From assembly GCA_028023455.1 (NCBI GenBank), contig JAQFVV010000206.1:257001-321000 (forward strand): a stretch of 64,000 nucleotides of DNA, read 5' to 3'. This document shows, in pieces, positions 31,320 to 43,712 of the stretch; within the stretch, counting starts at the first letter, position 1, and the number at the start of each line of letters is the position of its first letter. The stretch is from Epiperipatus broadwayi (Eukaryota; Onychophora; Udeonychophora; Euonychophora; Peripatidae). A program made the translations under genes and the position numbers. The notes beneath the pieces were generated by a model, which saw only the letters and a program-made list of their open reading frames with translations, was not told the origin of the DNA and made no database searches.

Positions 31320-34170
31320 TTCTTAAAACATCATACATCATTCATTGTCAAACATTATCAATCCACTGCAGAATGAAGAACTCTCCAAGTTCAATCATTT
31401 TTTTCCAATCTCTAACTTCTTCTCCACATCACTCTTACACACTTTTTTATTTCATCCATTCATCTCATATGTGGTCTCTTTCTGTATATTTTACAAATCC
31501 AATTTAAGATTTCAATTGCCCACTTCTCTAGCAATATGTGCAGCCCTACTCCACTTGAGTTTTTAATTCTTTCAATAATGTCAGTAACACCTGTTTGTTC
31601 TCTTACCAATATGTTGTGTTTTCAATTTCTTCTTGTTATTACTTGCATGGATCTCTCCATACTTCTTTGAGTGGTATAAAGACTCTTTATTGCTCTTCTA
31701 TTAAGTGTTCAAGTGTTAGGTCCATAAGTTAGAACTGGTAAAACACATTTAACATTTATTAAAAACATTTTTTAAACACATAGGCATATTTCCTTCTTAA
31801 TATTAAGTTACGAACTAAGTTTAATTTTATGATTAACTTCATCCATTATGTTTTCATCTGTAGTAATAATCAGATCAAGTATTTGTTGTTGTTAATTTCT
31901 TCTAACTCATTATAATCAATCTTTATTTTCTCTTTTGAGAAAATTCATTCAAGATTACTTTAGTCATTTTAACATTTACCTTTAGTCCCATTTTCTACTT
32001 TCATCTGATAACTTTTGCAATATTTCGTGAAGGCCTAAAGCATTATTTTCAAAAACAACTACAACATCTGCAAAATCTAAATGACATAAATAATCATCAT
32101 TTACTTTTAGTTCTTTAGTTTCCCATTTTAAACCACAAAATACTTTTTACAGCACTGATGTAAAAAGTTTTGGAGATAGAAAGCCACCTTGCTTTACAAT
32201 GTTAACTTTCCTAATATCATTATGTAATATAATTGTTGCTGTTGAATTTTTATAATTATTCTTTCAAGTATAATATCTTGGGTCTATACCTTGATAATTT
32301 AATGCTTTAATCACTGAAGAAATGTTTATAGAATCAAATGCCTTTTCATAATCTACAAATTCAAAGCATAATGGCAACTCATATTCATTGGTACTTTCTA
32401 TAACTTCCCAATATTTGGATATAATCTACTATACTAAAACCACTTCATTTGATTGGTTGAAATTCAACATTCTCTCTAGATGGGTTATAATTATCTTGGT
32501 AAAAATTTTGATTAAAACCAATAAAAGACTGATAAGTCTATAATTTCTAATATCTTTTTTATCATCTTTTTAAAATATTAATACTGGCATTTTTTCAATA
32601 ATCTGGTACATCTTTATTATTTAGACATTTGGTATATAACTGCCAAAAAATTATCTACATCGTCACCTGCTTCTTTTAATATATTGATTATAATTCTATC
32701 ATACAGTTTTTCCCTTCTTTATAACTTTAATTGTATGTCTTACTTCATTTAAAATCCTGGGCAATTCAAAAGATATAATAGATATAGGAGGTACTTGTTT
32801 TTTATTACTATATAATTCTTGACAGAACTCTTGTACCCATTTTATGATATCATATTTTTTTTAGTAATAGTTCCATCTTTTTTCTCTATTACAGATATAA
32901 TTTTCCTACCAATACCAAACTGTTGTTTTACACTCTTGAAACTTTTATTCTCTTTTACAACTTTCCTTGCTAGTTCACAATTACACTTTCTTATATCATT
33001 ATCAACTCTTTTTACCATTTTACAAAATTTGGGATATTCAATCCTTCTTAATGCACATTTTATATATCTTTATATTTTTTTTCTTCATAAATTCTTTGGT
33101 CTCAATAGAAATTTTATTGATCAATTGCTGATTATTTATACCAGCTATTTTTTGTTGCAGTTTTTAAAAGTGTATCAGTTATTTTCCTGTTAATTTCATT
33201 TAAATTTGAATCATGTTCAAAATCTAATAATACTTGAAAATATTTGCAAGTTCTAATTTAAATTCATTAGAATGTTTATCAAGATTGGAAATATCAATGG
33301 TAAATATTGTTTTTCATAATAGCTTCTGTCTCTCTAGTTTAGCATCAACATGTATCTTACATCTTACTAATCAATGATCACTTCCTATGTTGAATTTATT
33401 AAGAAAATCACAATCTTGAAATATGTATTTTCTGTTAGACAAAATATAATCCAATTCTGCTTTACCTTCATTTGGATGATTCCATGTTCAATTCTTTTAA
33501 CATTTTTTTTTTCAAAAAAGGAATTCATAATATAAAGTTTTTCTTTTTCTGCAAAATCCACAAGTCTACATCTTGTCTCATTCCTATTATCATAACCAAA
33601 TTTATCTATACCACTTTCATCTTTTATTTGTTTATTGATTATAGCATTAAAGTCTCCCATAACAATATTTAAATGTTGTTTACTCTGATAAAAAATCTTT
33701 TGTACATTCATCTGAAAATCTTCTATTACTTTGTCACTATGACAACTTGTTGGAACATAAACCTGAATTATCTGCATTTGGTATCTGCTATTATGTTGAA
33801 TAATTAATATTGCCACTCTGCTCAATATACCATCAATCTCCACAATGTTGTTCTTCCACTTTTATTTATAATGAATTGTACTCTACTTGTATTTCCAATA
33901 TTTGTACCTTTGTAATAGAGTACATGTCCACTATTTAAATCAATTATCTCTTCACCTTTTTTTAACTTCTCAATGTCCAATAATGTTCCATTTAATATAA
34001 GACAGTTATTGCAATTTTTGCAGTCTTCCTTCACATGAAAGTGATATACAGTTTTCAGTACCTAAATATAAAGTCATTATCAAATGGCAACCTGTGTTTG
34101 CAGTCAGTGGATTTTTGGCATCCTCCAACTTTGGCCACCAACTGCTGCCTTGACTGGTGAATCTATAGAC
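31320..34170 (-). pseudogene. RTE-like non-LTR retrotransposon, heavily mutated
   Basis: Read from right to left, the endonuclease comes first. Frame 34034-33822 has GHVLYYKGTNIGNTSRVQF and frame 33843-33385 has MQIIQVYVPTSCHSD, NIVMGDFNAIINKQ and ETRCRLVDFAEKEKL; a shift near 33.83 kb joins them. The typical RTE bridge to an Asp-Tyr-Ile-Leu segment and SDHWLV-like remains follow near 33.40 kb. The RT shows LCFEFVDYEKAFDSI near 32.36 kb, an RTE-clade signature, and LCHLDFADVVVVFENNA near 32.08 kb. There the second Asp of the usual F-A-D-D is Val, so the active site is lost. Near 31.4-31.6 kb the C-terminal domain has ERIKNSSGVGLHI and REQTGVTDII. Many frameshifts and stops make this an old copy. 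The frames on the plus strand at 31345-31566, 32819-33193 and 33472-33672 are shadows. Confidence 0.8.
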
Positions 34171-34529
34171 TTATAGGAATAAAAGCTATAATTTATTTTT
34201 GTCTGTCATTATTGTGTATATCTATAAGAAAAACGTTTTCATTGACACACACCATTCATTCTGCCTTATGAGAAAGACTATAGTGTTTATTGATCATAAA
34301 TTCAGATGTAAAAAGCTAATAAACTTACCACATTGTCTAATGCATGTTGTTGAGCAGCTCATACATGTTAATACACTATATGAATAATCATATAGTAATA
34401 ACAGTTGTAATGACAAGAGCATATGGAGTGACCATTAGCAATTTGCCCTGTTTGGTTCTTTTAAGGCCTCCAAGAGGAATCAAAGGTTCTCTTTTCAGTT
34501 AACAACAAACTTCTTTCTGCAGTCTCTTA

Positions 34530-34574
<45 letters not shown>

Positions 34575-34575
34575 A

Positions 34576-34606
<31 letters not shown>

Positions 34607-35864
34607 AATATATATATATAGTTTTAATATGTTAAAAATAAATAATATCTAAAAAATAATATCCATTTAAATTTACTTCCTTTTAGTTTTAAATTTGAGC
34701 TAACATAAGTCAATTTCAAACATTGTTCCCTTTTTATTTTATTTCATTAATTTAAAAAAAATCAGATTTAACATTATTAACTAATTTTAACTATCTAAGA
34801 TGATATTATTTTTCAAAAATAATATAAATCAAATTACAAAAATCATTTAGAAATAAAAGGAAACTGGGTAGGGCCATATATATTTTTGTAATAAAATCTT
34901 CTTTAGATATTACGTAAAAATCTATAATTTTTCAGTACAAAACTTTATATATAATAAAAATTCTTATTTCTTCATCATATAAATACAGATTCCAAACAAA
35001 AAATTTAAATAATTGTTTTAGACCCAATTTCTATATCTTATTCCTATTAACACTTGATAGTCATTACCATCATATTGTTTTGCTTTTACTTCTCTCATTA
35101 GCTAACCAACTCTTTTAATTATTTAATTTTTGTTTTTGTCAGCCCTTGTTATTGTTTTATCTTTATTTTATCTCAAATTTTCTACAAGCATTATCAAATC
35201 TATATAGGTAAAATATCACAATGAATTATTTTTACTTCCATTATTATTAATTTATTGATATATTTCTTAAAACAAGATATGGATAATATCTGATATTATC
35301 TTTTGCTATTTTTCTACCATAAAAATGCAAATGAAAACATTTTTTTTTTCCAATAGCTCCTTTCCATGTGATAATTCAAAAAAGATATCCAGCATCCATA
35401 TTATTAGATAACCATTAATCAAAATTGGTAGCCCTAAATCATATGTTATAGAAATTAGCTTAGATATTTAAAAATGTTCCTACTTTATTCTCAATTCAGA
35501 CAGATATTTTGTATGTTTGAGAATTCTGAAAATTCACAACTTTTTTGAAATTTTACTATCAATACATCATTATCCCATGAGATATATATATATTAAATAT
35601 TTTTATGTATTATTTAATATGTAAACAATAAAAGAAATGGGAATTTTATACAAAATCTATTACTGACTACTATTGCAAATAATTAACATTTTGTCTGAAG
35701 ATTTTGTTTTTAATTATTACATGTAAATTAATATTTATTTAATTGTTTATATTCTAAATATTTTTTTCAATTAATCAAAGTCTCCTTTAACAATTTATAC
35801 AATAATTAGATTTTATTGACTTTATAAACATAAATACGATATTGAAAAAATAACAGATATATAT
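34171..35864. other. Intergenic DNA with an (AC)n/(AT)n tract
   Basis: A compound (AC)n-(AT)n repeat lies at 34530-34620. Sequence at 34080-34510 is less AT-rich and may belong to the 5' part of the RTE-like element or to an unclassified repeat. The rest is featureless. Confidence 0.5.
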
Positions 35865-35868
35865 ATAT

Positions 35869-38295
35869 TGTAACGATATATAAATATGTCGTTACATTAA
35901 TTTAAAAGAAAAACAAAGTTCGCAAATAAAAATAAATATATTAAAAATCTATAAAAAAACTAAACGCTAAAATTAAAATGTTGTTAAATATATATATTCG
36001 CACAGATGCTAAACTTTAAAAATATTTTTTTTTTAGATAAATAAAAAAAAAGTATTTGAACGTATTTTTTTTTTGATAAAAAAATACAAGAGTTAAATAT
36101 TAAAATATTTAATATAAGTTAAAATAAAAACAGGTATTAATTAATTCCTGTAATCTATAAATGGAAATGATTGTTTATTATTTGAAAAACAAGCTAGCCC
36201 TCAAGGCTCTTATGTAATTAAAGGGTCAGATGGAAATTAGATAAGAGAAATTAGCTTGACCAATGGAAGCACCAAGCCTTGGCTCAGACCCTAATGAAAG
36301 TGATGGATTGGTGACGTTTTGTTGTTTGAATCCGTGTGGATAATATAAAAAGGAGAAATATTGAGTATTGGGCAGTTCCAGCTGTTTGTTTTGAGAGTGG
36401 TGATAGAGATGCAATATTACACACTCTCTCTCTATTTTAAAAAATGAACTGATTGTGATACCGAAAGGAACCAACTAATGCTACCTCCGGAACATCTGAC
36501 CGGGTTTCAAACAAGGACTCCATGGAAAAACAAGAACCTGGATTCTTCTTCCGTAAGCTGTTAACAGTGAACTTAAAAAATTTTAAATAATTAAGAACTT
36601 TCGTGCAAGCAATTTAAATGTTAAAATGGAATTTCTATCTGATCGTTAAGTTTAAAATCAATTGATGTTTAATTTTATATGTTTGTTATTGATAAAAAAT
36701 CATTTCCATTCATTTTAATTGATTATTATTATAAATTATATTATTTATTATATTTTATTAAATATTTTTTAGTTTTTTATTATTATATTATATATTTAAT
36801 TATTTATATAAATTATTATTTTATATGTTTTGAAATTATTGAAGAGTGATGAAATGGTTTAAATATGTATATGGTGTAGAGGGTGAAGTGGATTTGTTAA
36901 ATTATAAATATTAAGATAATATATATAGTATATATTTTATATATTATTTTATTTATAAATGATTAGGATATTTAGGTTATTTTATATTTAAAATGTTTAA
37001 ATATATATTCTTTATTGTATTAGATTTAGTTTTATAAATATAATGTTATATTAAATAATAATATGGTGTAAATTATATGTATATAATTATAGTATAAATT
37101 ATTTATTGTTTAAATTTTAAATGCATAAAATTTAAAGTTGGGTATAGACGTTGCCTAGATTCGTTAGCAGTTAATGATGTTGAGATTTTCACAGTCGATT
37201 GGAATATATGGGTCAACAATGTTAATGCAGGCACCTTATGGTGAGTGCCATAGGTTTTGTGTATTCCCTTTTTGCAATTGACATTGTCAATGATTTTGTA
37301 TTTTGATCGATTGTGTTTAATTTGGATGTTTTTGACTGTGGAATCTGTGCGGCCGATCTATACTTAACATTTTAAAACAAATTGTATAAAAGTTATCTGT
37401 GCGAACATATCTAAATGATAAATTTAAGTCGGGCGTGAACGGCTATATAGTTTTGTAAGGTTATATTAAGGGAGGGTAATCTTAGGTTATTTGTTTCATG
37501 GTTGAATTGGCTCAATGGTTTCGATATATTTGTGTAGGTAGTAAATGTAGCAGGAGATTCGCCATGTGCAGGATTACATATATACGCCGCACACCCTCTG
37601 TTGCCTATGGAATTGGATAGTAAGACGCAAGACGCAATCCATTCCTATGGAGTTTTATGTTTATTGTTCTACTCGCCATCAGAAGTAGCATTCCTGGTGG
37701 TGGAGAGCAACAATGTCTTCTCACTATATTGTTCAGATGTGCATTCCTGACAGTATAGTCTATTTAGTGCCATTGTATTTTCATGCTACATTGAATACAT
37801 AAATGTATCGGATGATTGGCGTCAGTTTGATTTTGAACTTTTAGCTTAGGGTTAAATAAGGGAAGAATATTGTCTTTTCAAATGCAGATCTATGTAGCCT
37901 ATTCATACCCGACCCTCTAAATAAAATATTAAACATTATAGCAAGCTATTTTAAATGTAAAATTAAAAATTAAGATAAAAATCTAAATGTTAAACTTATT
38001 CCTCGAATTTGGAATGATTTTATATGTGCGTAAATAAATATTTTTCTGTGTTAATTTCTGGCAGTGGCTTTTATTATTTTTTTATATTTATATCTAAGGT
38101 TATATATTTTATTATCTCTGCGTCTCCACTGAGCTAGTGACAATGGGCTAACGATCTAAATATGTAAATAAAGTGGAATCCTAACAGCGCGTATCTGCCT
38201 ACTTTATAAATTCTTCTAGGCTCAAATGCCTAGATGGCGCCTTTGGTAGTGCAGTGCGGTGCGATGCAATCTCCCACTTCGTTTGGATCGTTATA
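35869..38295 (+). repeat. 5' LTR (2427 bp)
   Basis: It begins with TGTAACGA and has an internal reverse-complement TCGTTACA 12 bases later, so the end can form an 8-bp hairpin. It aligns with the 3' LTR over its whole length except for about 373 extra AT-rich bases near 36722-37094 and small T-run length differences. The inner part is rich in TATA- and TAAG-like words, but I cannot place promoter or polyadenylation signals with confidence. The minus-strand frame at 36226-36474 exists in both LTRs and has no recognisable domain. Confidence 0.9.
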
Positions 38296-38297
38296 AT

Positions 38298-38315
38298 TGG
38301 CGCCTGTACCGGACC
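38298..38315 (+). promoter_or_regulatory. Primer-binding site for reverse transcription
   Basis: TGGCGCCTGTACCGGACC starts two bases after the LTR end. TGGCGCC is complementary to a tRNA 3' end reading GGCGCCA, the type used by many Ty3/gypsy elements and lentiviruses (tRNA-Lys). Beyond about the first eight bases the match to tRNA-Lys is not obvious, so the exact tRNA is uncertain. Confidence 0.75.
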
Positions 38316-38550
38316 ATACTCCCTGCGGAAATCTTTTCCTAATCTTGCACTGAGCATGAAGTGACCAAGATCTAACAGGTAAAGAAATGGATATCAATTT
38401 AGCTGATTTCTATACTCATATATATCAGTACTTCCGGCTAAACTGATAGAAAGAGTGGGTTGACAGGAATCTTCCAGTTAAAACACCCTTTAGTTGATCT
38501 CTTATTTTAATGCCCGAATATTTAGAACAATGGCAAGTACACACCTTTGA

Positions 38551-38745
38551 AAAATCTATTTACAAAATAGACCTTTGCGCGCCACTTCTAGAAAAGAATC
38601 AAAAAATGAATTTTTCACTCTCTTAGAAGGGTGTGCAATACCATATGTTCAGCGGAGCATAAGAATAAGATTTAACACCCCGGTAGAGCGATATCCCGTG
38701 TGGCTAGCTCAAGTCACTCTACATCTAGGGTCTTCAAATGGGTAA
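38551..38745 (+). pseudogene. Possible gag-like fragment in the LTR element interior
   Basis: One frame has 64 codons without a stop and ends at TAA 38743-38745. It lacks a Met start but has protein-like composition: ESKNEFFTLLEGCAIPYVQR, then RFNTPVERYPVWLAQVTLHL. Just upstream, in another frame, a 38-codon stretch from an ATG at about 38510 begins MPEYLEQWQVHTFEKSIYKI, and before that a 19-codon frame begins MDINLADFYTHIYQYFRLN. Their position just behind the primer-binding site is where gag belongs, and GGGTAAGT at the end could be a splice donor. I cannot match any of it to a known Gag, so it may be a rearranged remnant or a captured host exon. Confidence 0.3.
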
Positions 38746-40633
38746 GTTAAATGATTATTACAGGTATGTGGTTGATAAGGAAAGAACACATTTTATCGAT
38801 ATAACTAATACTATAAAAACGAAACAAGTTTAATAATGTGATTAAATATTTATTTAGTCCCAAATATCCATTACCATTTCATATAAATGATGATATAATA
38901 ACAAAATACTAAAGAATTAATTATCCCAATATATATAGATTTTCAAAGCGTTTAAATAGATAAAATCCAAATTTAAATAAGAACAATAATAATTCCCTAA
39001 AACTATTGACAATGTTTATAAGTAATGGAAGTGGTCTGAGCTCTTTTTACCCAATAGAAATAAATTTTAAGTTGTGTGATTTGATATACAGATATGAGAT
39101 TTTTGGTCATACAGGCATACGCTTTTACTGATAACTTTAAAACCTTTTTATTGATAGGAAATATAATAATAAAAACTATGCATATTTGCACAATGAAATA
39201 TATCACTAATTTCATATTTTCAACAAGTCAATATGTTGCATTGGCTCAGATACCATATCGTACTCACCATAAGGTACTGTATCTATTTCCGTTTTGCCAA
39301 AGATAAATTTCTATACATGTATATACGTGCAGCCCAATTATACACCTACTATTATTTTAAATATAAAGTTATTAGAGTACTTGCTTATAGGGAATCTATA
39401 ATAAATCAATCCCTTCTTACACTCATCGTGAGGTGTAGCAGTCACAAAAAAAATAACTTAAAAAGGATATACGGTTAAATACATTTTTTTTGATATTCAG
39501 CATGAGATATCATATTTACCGAATATAATAAGCGTATGTACTTATACATATATATATACATGCATATTTATATTTGACGAATTTCAGGAATAACAACAAC
39601 AGCAAAACGAATAGCAACAACAACAACAACAAAAAAAAATATCATTGCAATCTTTGTTGAAAATACTAATTTGAAATAGAAACATTCACTCAAAGGATTT
39701 AAGTAAAAGCTTTACCATTTATGACCACAATAACCGTCAATTTATACATATGTGAGAGACTCTCTCATTTTTAAATGATAAATAATAATAACAAAATATA
39801 TATATATATATCTAATCGGAAATAGAAAAGTTAATTATTTCAATGTTAATAAATATCTTAAAATAAACTTATATCTGCGTCTTCATTCTTCTCCTCTGGG
39901 CTGAGTGGGCTTCAAGTTAACTGGCTGTGTGGTGACGATTTCTTCCATTTAGTAAGGCGGCACTGGTCATCCTCTTGGGCAGTTGGAATTGGCGTGGTCA
40001 CATCTGGGCAGCTTAGGACAGAGAAAGGGCAGTGCACTTGCTAGTTGTCTACCCCACGGTCATTTTGCCGGAATCTCTAGTATATTGCTTCATATCCTCT
40101 TTTTTTTATATATATATCTAAATAGTAACGAGGATTATTTAATAAATTTTCCTAGGCTGTCTCCAATAGTTATTCGAATCCACAAAGACAAGAGTTCTTA
40201 AAAGAACTGTATAAAGGATTTGTTCTAACGAATGTCACTAATAGTACTATTCATAAATGACTCTCTAAGTAGCTGATCGCTTGGAGAATTCTGGAGCGTA
40301 ATAATAAATCTAAATCATATTTTTTAAAAAAAAAAAAAAGTCTTGTTAAATTAAAATCTAATCGTTCAAACTTGCCTAAGTAATAGTTAAAGGTAGGAGA
40401 AATGAAACTTGGAAGGGAGGGGGGCAGAAATTTAGCTAGAAATAAGGAATCAACAGTCAACATTTTTTTTTAATCATTATATTTGTGTGTAATTACTGTT
40501 TTGTCTTTTAAAAAAAAAGTTTTGTCCTTTTGAAATTTTCATATATAATCAATTTGTGTAACGTAATTACTAACACTAAGTAAATTCTTTTTTTTTTTTT
40601 AATGTTTTTGTTTTTTGAGGAAGTTTACTGATA
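38746..40633. other. LTR element interior, no coding domain recognised
   Basis: The frames at 39094-39306, 39233-39478 and 39983-40201 have no retroviral-type motifs. A GC-richer patch spans about 39890-40080. An Asn/Gln-type CAACAA repeat lies near 39.61 kb. The last 60 bases before the 3' LTR are T-rich, unlike a polypurine tract. Confidence 0.5.
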
Positions 40634-42687
40634 TGTAACGATATATAAATATGTCGTTACATTAATTTAAAAGAAAAACAAAGTTCGCAAATAAAAATAA
40701 ATATATTAAAAATCTATAAAAAAACTAAACGCTAAAATTAAAATGTTGTTAAATATATATATTCGCACAGATGCTAAACTTTAAAAATATTTTTTTTAGA
40801 TAAATAAAAAAAAAGTATTTGAACGTATTTTTTTTTTGATAAAAAAATACAAGAGTTAAATATTAAAATATTTAATATAAGTTAAAATAAAAACAGGTAT
40901 TAATTAATTCCTGTAATCTATAAATGGAAATGATTGTTTATTATTTGAAAAACAAGCTAGCCCTCAAGGCTCTTATGTAATTAAAGGGTCAGATGGAAAT
41001 TAGATAAGAGAAATTAGCTTGACCAATGGAAGCACCAAGCCTTGGCTCGGACCCTAATGAAAGTGATGGATTGGTGACGTTTTGTTGTTTGAATCCGTGT
41101 GGATAATATAAAAAGGAGAAATATTGAGTATTGGGCAGTTCCAGCTGTTTGTTTTGAGAGTGGTGATAGAGACGCAATATCACACACTCTCTCTCTATTT
41201 TAAAAAATGAACTGATTGTGATACCGAAAGGAACCAGCTAATGCTACCTCCAGAACATCTGACCGGGTTTCAAACAAGGACTCCGTGGAAAAACAAGAAC
41301 CTGGACTCTTCTTCCGTAAGCTGTTAACAATGAACTTAAAAAATTTTAAATAATTAAGAACTTTCGTGCAAGCAATTTAAATGTTAAAATGGAATTTCTA
41401 TCTGATCGTTAAGTTTAAAATCAATTGATGTTTAATTTTATATGTTTGTTATTGATAAAAAATCATTTCCATTCATTTTAATTGTATAAATTATTTATTG
41501 TTTAAATTTTAAATGCATAAAATTTAAAGTTGGGTATAGACGTTGCCTAGATTCGTTAGCGGTTAATGATGTTGAGATTTTCACAGTCGATTGGAATATA
41601 TGGGTCAACAATGTTAATGCAGGCACCTTATGGTGAGTGCCATGGGTTTTGTGTATTCCCTTTTTGCAATTGACATTGTCGATGATTTTGTATTTTGATC
41701 GATTGTGTTTAATTTGGATGTTTTTGACCGTGGAATCTGTGCGGCCGATCTATACTTAACATTTTAAAACAAATTGTATAAAAGTTATCTGTGTGAACAT
41801 ATCTAAATGATAAATTTAAGTCAGGCGTGAACGGCTATATAGTTTTGTAAGGTTATATTAAGGGAGGGTAATCTTAGGTTATTTGTTTCGTGGTTGAATT
41901 GGCTCAATGGTTTCGATATATTTGTGTAGGTAGTAAATGTAGCAGGAGATCCGCCACGTGCAGGATTACATATATACGCCGCACACCCTCTGTTGCCTAT
42001 GGAATTGGATAGTAAGACGCAAGACGCAATCCATTCCTATGGAGTTTTATGTTTATTGTTCTACTCGCCATCAGAAGTAGCATTCCTGGTGGTGGAGAGC
42101 AACAATGTCTTCTCACTATACTGTTCAGATGTGCATTCCTGACAGTATAGTCTATTTAGTGCCGTTGTATTTTCGTGCTACATTGAATACATAAATGTAT
42201 CGGATGATTGGCGTCAGTTTGATTTTGAACTTTTAGCCTAGGGTTAAATAAGGGAAGAATATTGTCTTTTCAAATGCAGATCTATGTAGCCTATTCATAC
42301 CCGACCCTCTAAATAAAATATTAAACATTATAGCAAGCTATTTTAAATGTAAAATTAAAAATTAAGATAAAAATCTAAATGTTAAACTTATTCCTCGAAT
42401 TTAGAATGATTTTATATGTGCATAAATAAATATTTTTCTGTGTTAATTTCTGGCAGTGGCTTTTATTATTTTTTTATATTTATATCTAAGGTTATATATT
42501 TTATTATCTCTGCGTCTCCACTGAGCTAGTGACAATGGGCTAATGATCTAAATATGTAAATAAAGTGGATTCCTAACAGCGCATATCTGCCTACTTTATA
42601 AATTTTTCTAGGCTCAAATGCCTAGATGGCGCCTTTGGTAGTGCGGTGCGGTGCGATGCGATCTCCCACTTCGTTTGGATCGTTATA
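40634..42687 (+). repeat. 3' LTR (2054 bp)
   Basis: By eye it differs from the 5' LTR at roughly 30 single bases over about 2050 aligned positions (about 1.5%), plus one 373-base gap at about 41484. Nearly all changes are transitions and about two-thirds lie in CpG/TpG/CpA contexts. Confidence 0.9.
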
Positions 42688-42691
42688 ATAT

Positions 42692-43712
42692 ATATATATA
42701 TATAGAAGATTTTAACAGACTACAGATATAAATGATACATCCATGCATAAATTATTGAATATATATATTTTCCAAATAAATACTTCTATTTGAAAAGTTG
42801 TGTAAAACTCATTAATCTAAATAATTTCTCATAATTATTATTATTTTCTATTAATAGAACATTCATTATTGTTATATATCAGTTTTTACAGTTCTTCTAC
42901 AATTATTTTATAATATTTATCATCCAATTAATGTTGATTTGGTCACAATATTGGTTTATATACATATTTTCAATAAATTATGTACAGATGTACATGTATG
43001 TATATATATATATATATTTTCAATAAATTATGTACATGTATATATATATATATAACTCTTTATGAGATAGATATGTTGACTTTATTAAAAATATTTAGTA
43101 AATTTGGGATTTCTCAGTGTTTACATATATAAAACATATATATGTTTGGCTTTTGATACTTATAATATCTATGGTAATTAATTAACCAAAAGCAGTTCCA
43201 TATTTAGTTTAAAGTTTAGTAACATAAAAACATTATTATAAAATGATATGACTTCTGCTTTACAATTACCAGTTTGAATGGGTTGTTTGTCTAATTATAC
43301 CATAGCTATAATTTATCTAGAAAAATATCACATATTTCCATTACACAATAAATATTTGCATCTATAAAGTTTGGTAAATATTCAAATATAAGTCCATAAT
43401 GGCATTCAAATTCTAAGTGCACATGCATTTAATCAGTCAAATTTCCATGCTCATTGGACTCTAATTGAAACTCAAGTCACAGGTTAAAAATTGAAATTAC
43501 AATTTTAAAAATAAATCAAACAATAATTTAAATGTTATTTGATTGAAATATTTTCAAAAATTCAGATTATTAATTTTGAAATTAAATCTCCAAATAATTT
43601 CTTTCTTCTGAAAATCAATGTGTCTTCTATCACAGAGAGCACATGTATAATCAGCAAAGACTCATATGCAGAAATAACTAGTAAGTTAGACAACTGAAGA
43701 AATGCTAACAAC
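42692..43712. other. AT-rich intergenic DNA
   Basis: Small (AT)n tracts lie near 43.00 and 43.04 kb, with CAATAAATTATGTACATGTA-like words duplicated around them. There is no coding signal. Confidence 0.55.

Larger units (their letters stand above)
35865..42691 (+). mobile_element. LTR retrotransposon, complete but apparently non-autonomous
   Basis: Two long direct repeats (35869-38295 and 40634-42687) bracket a 2338-base interior. Both repeats start TGTAACGA and end TCGTTATA, an imperfect inverted pair. A primer-binding site lies two bases after the first repeat. Four bases, ATAT, flank both ends (35865-35868 and 42688-42691) and fit a Ty3/gypsy-style 4-bp duplication, but the flanks are AT repeats, so the evidence is weak. 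No protease, RT, RNase H or integrase motif is seen in any frame of the interior. A clear polypurine tract adjoining the second LTR is missing; the nearest purine run (GGAAGGGAGGGGGGCAG) is about 210 bases upstream. The structure resembles the large non-autonomous class (LARD-like). Confidence 0.85.

Noticed and set aside
36226-36474. An 82-codon minus-strand frame repeated at 40989-41183
   Set aside because: It recurs only because it lies in both LTRs. The composition and lack of motifs do not support a gene.
38880-38990. Similarity between YRFSKRLN in the LTR element interior and YRFSKRFI at 43.99 kb
   Set aside because: The match covers only about ten residues and neighbouring DNA does not align, so chance in AT-rich sequence is likely.
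35865-42691. An endogenous retrovirus with env
   Set aside because: No gag-pol-env frames are present, and the interior is too short and non-coding. A non-autonomous LTR retrotransposon explains the structure.
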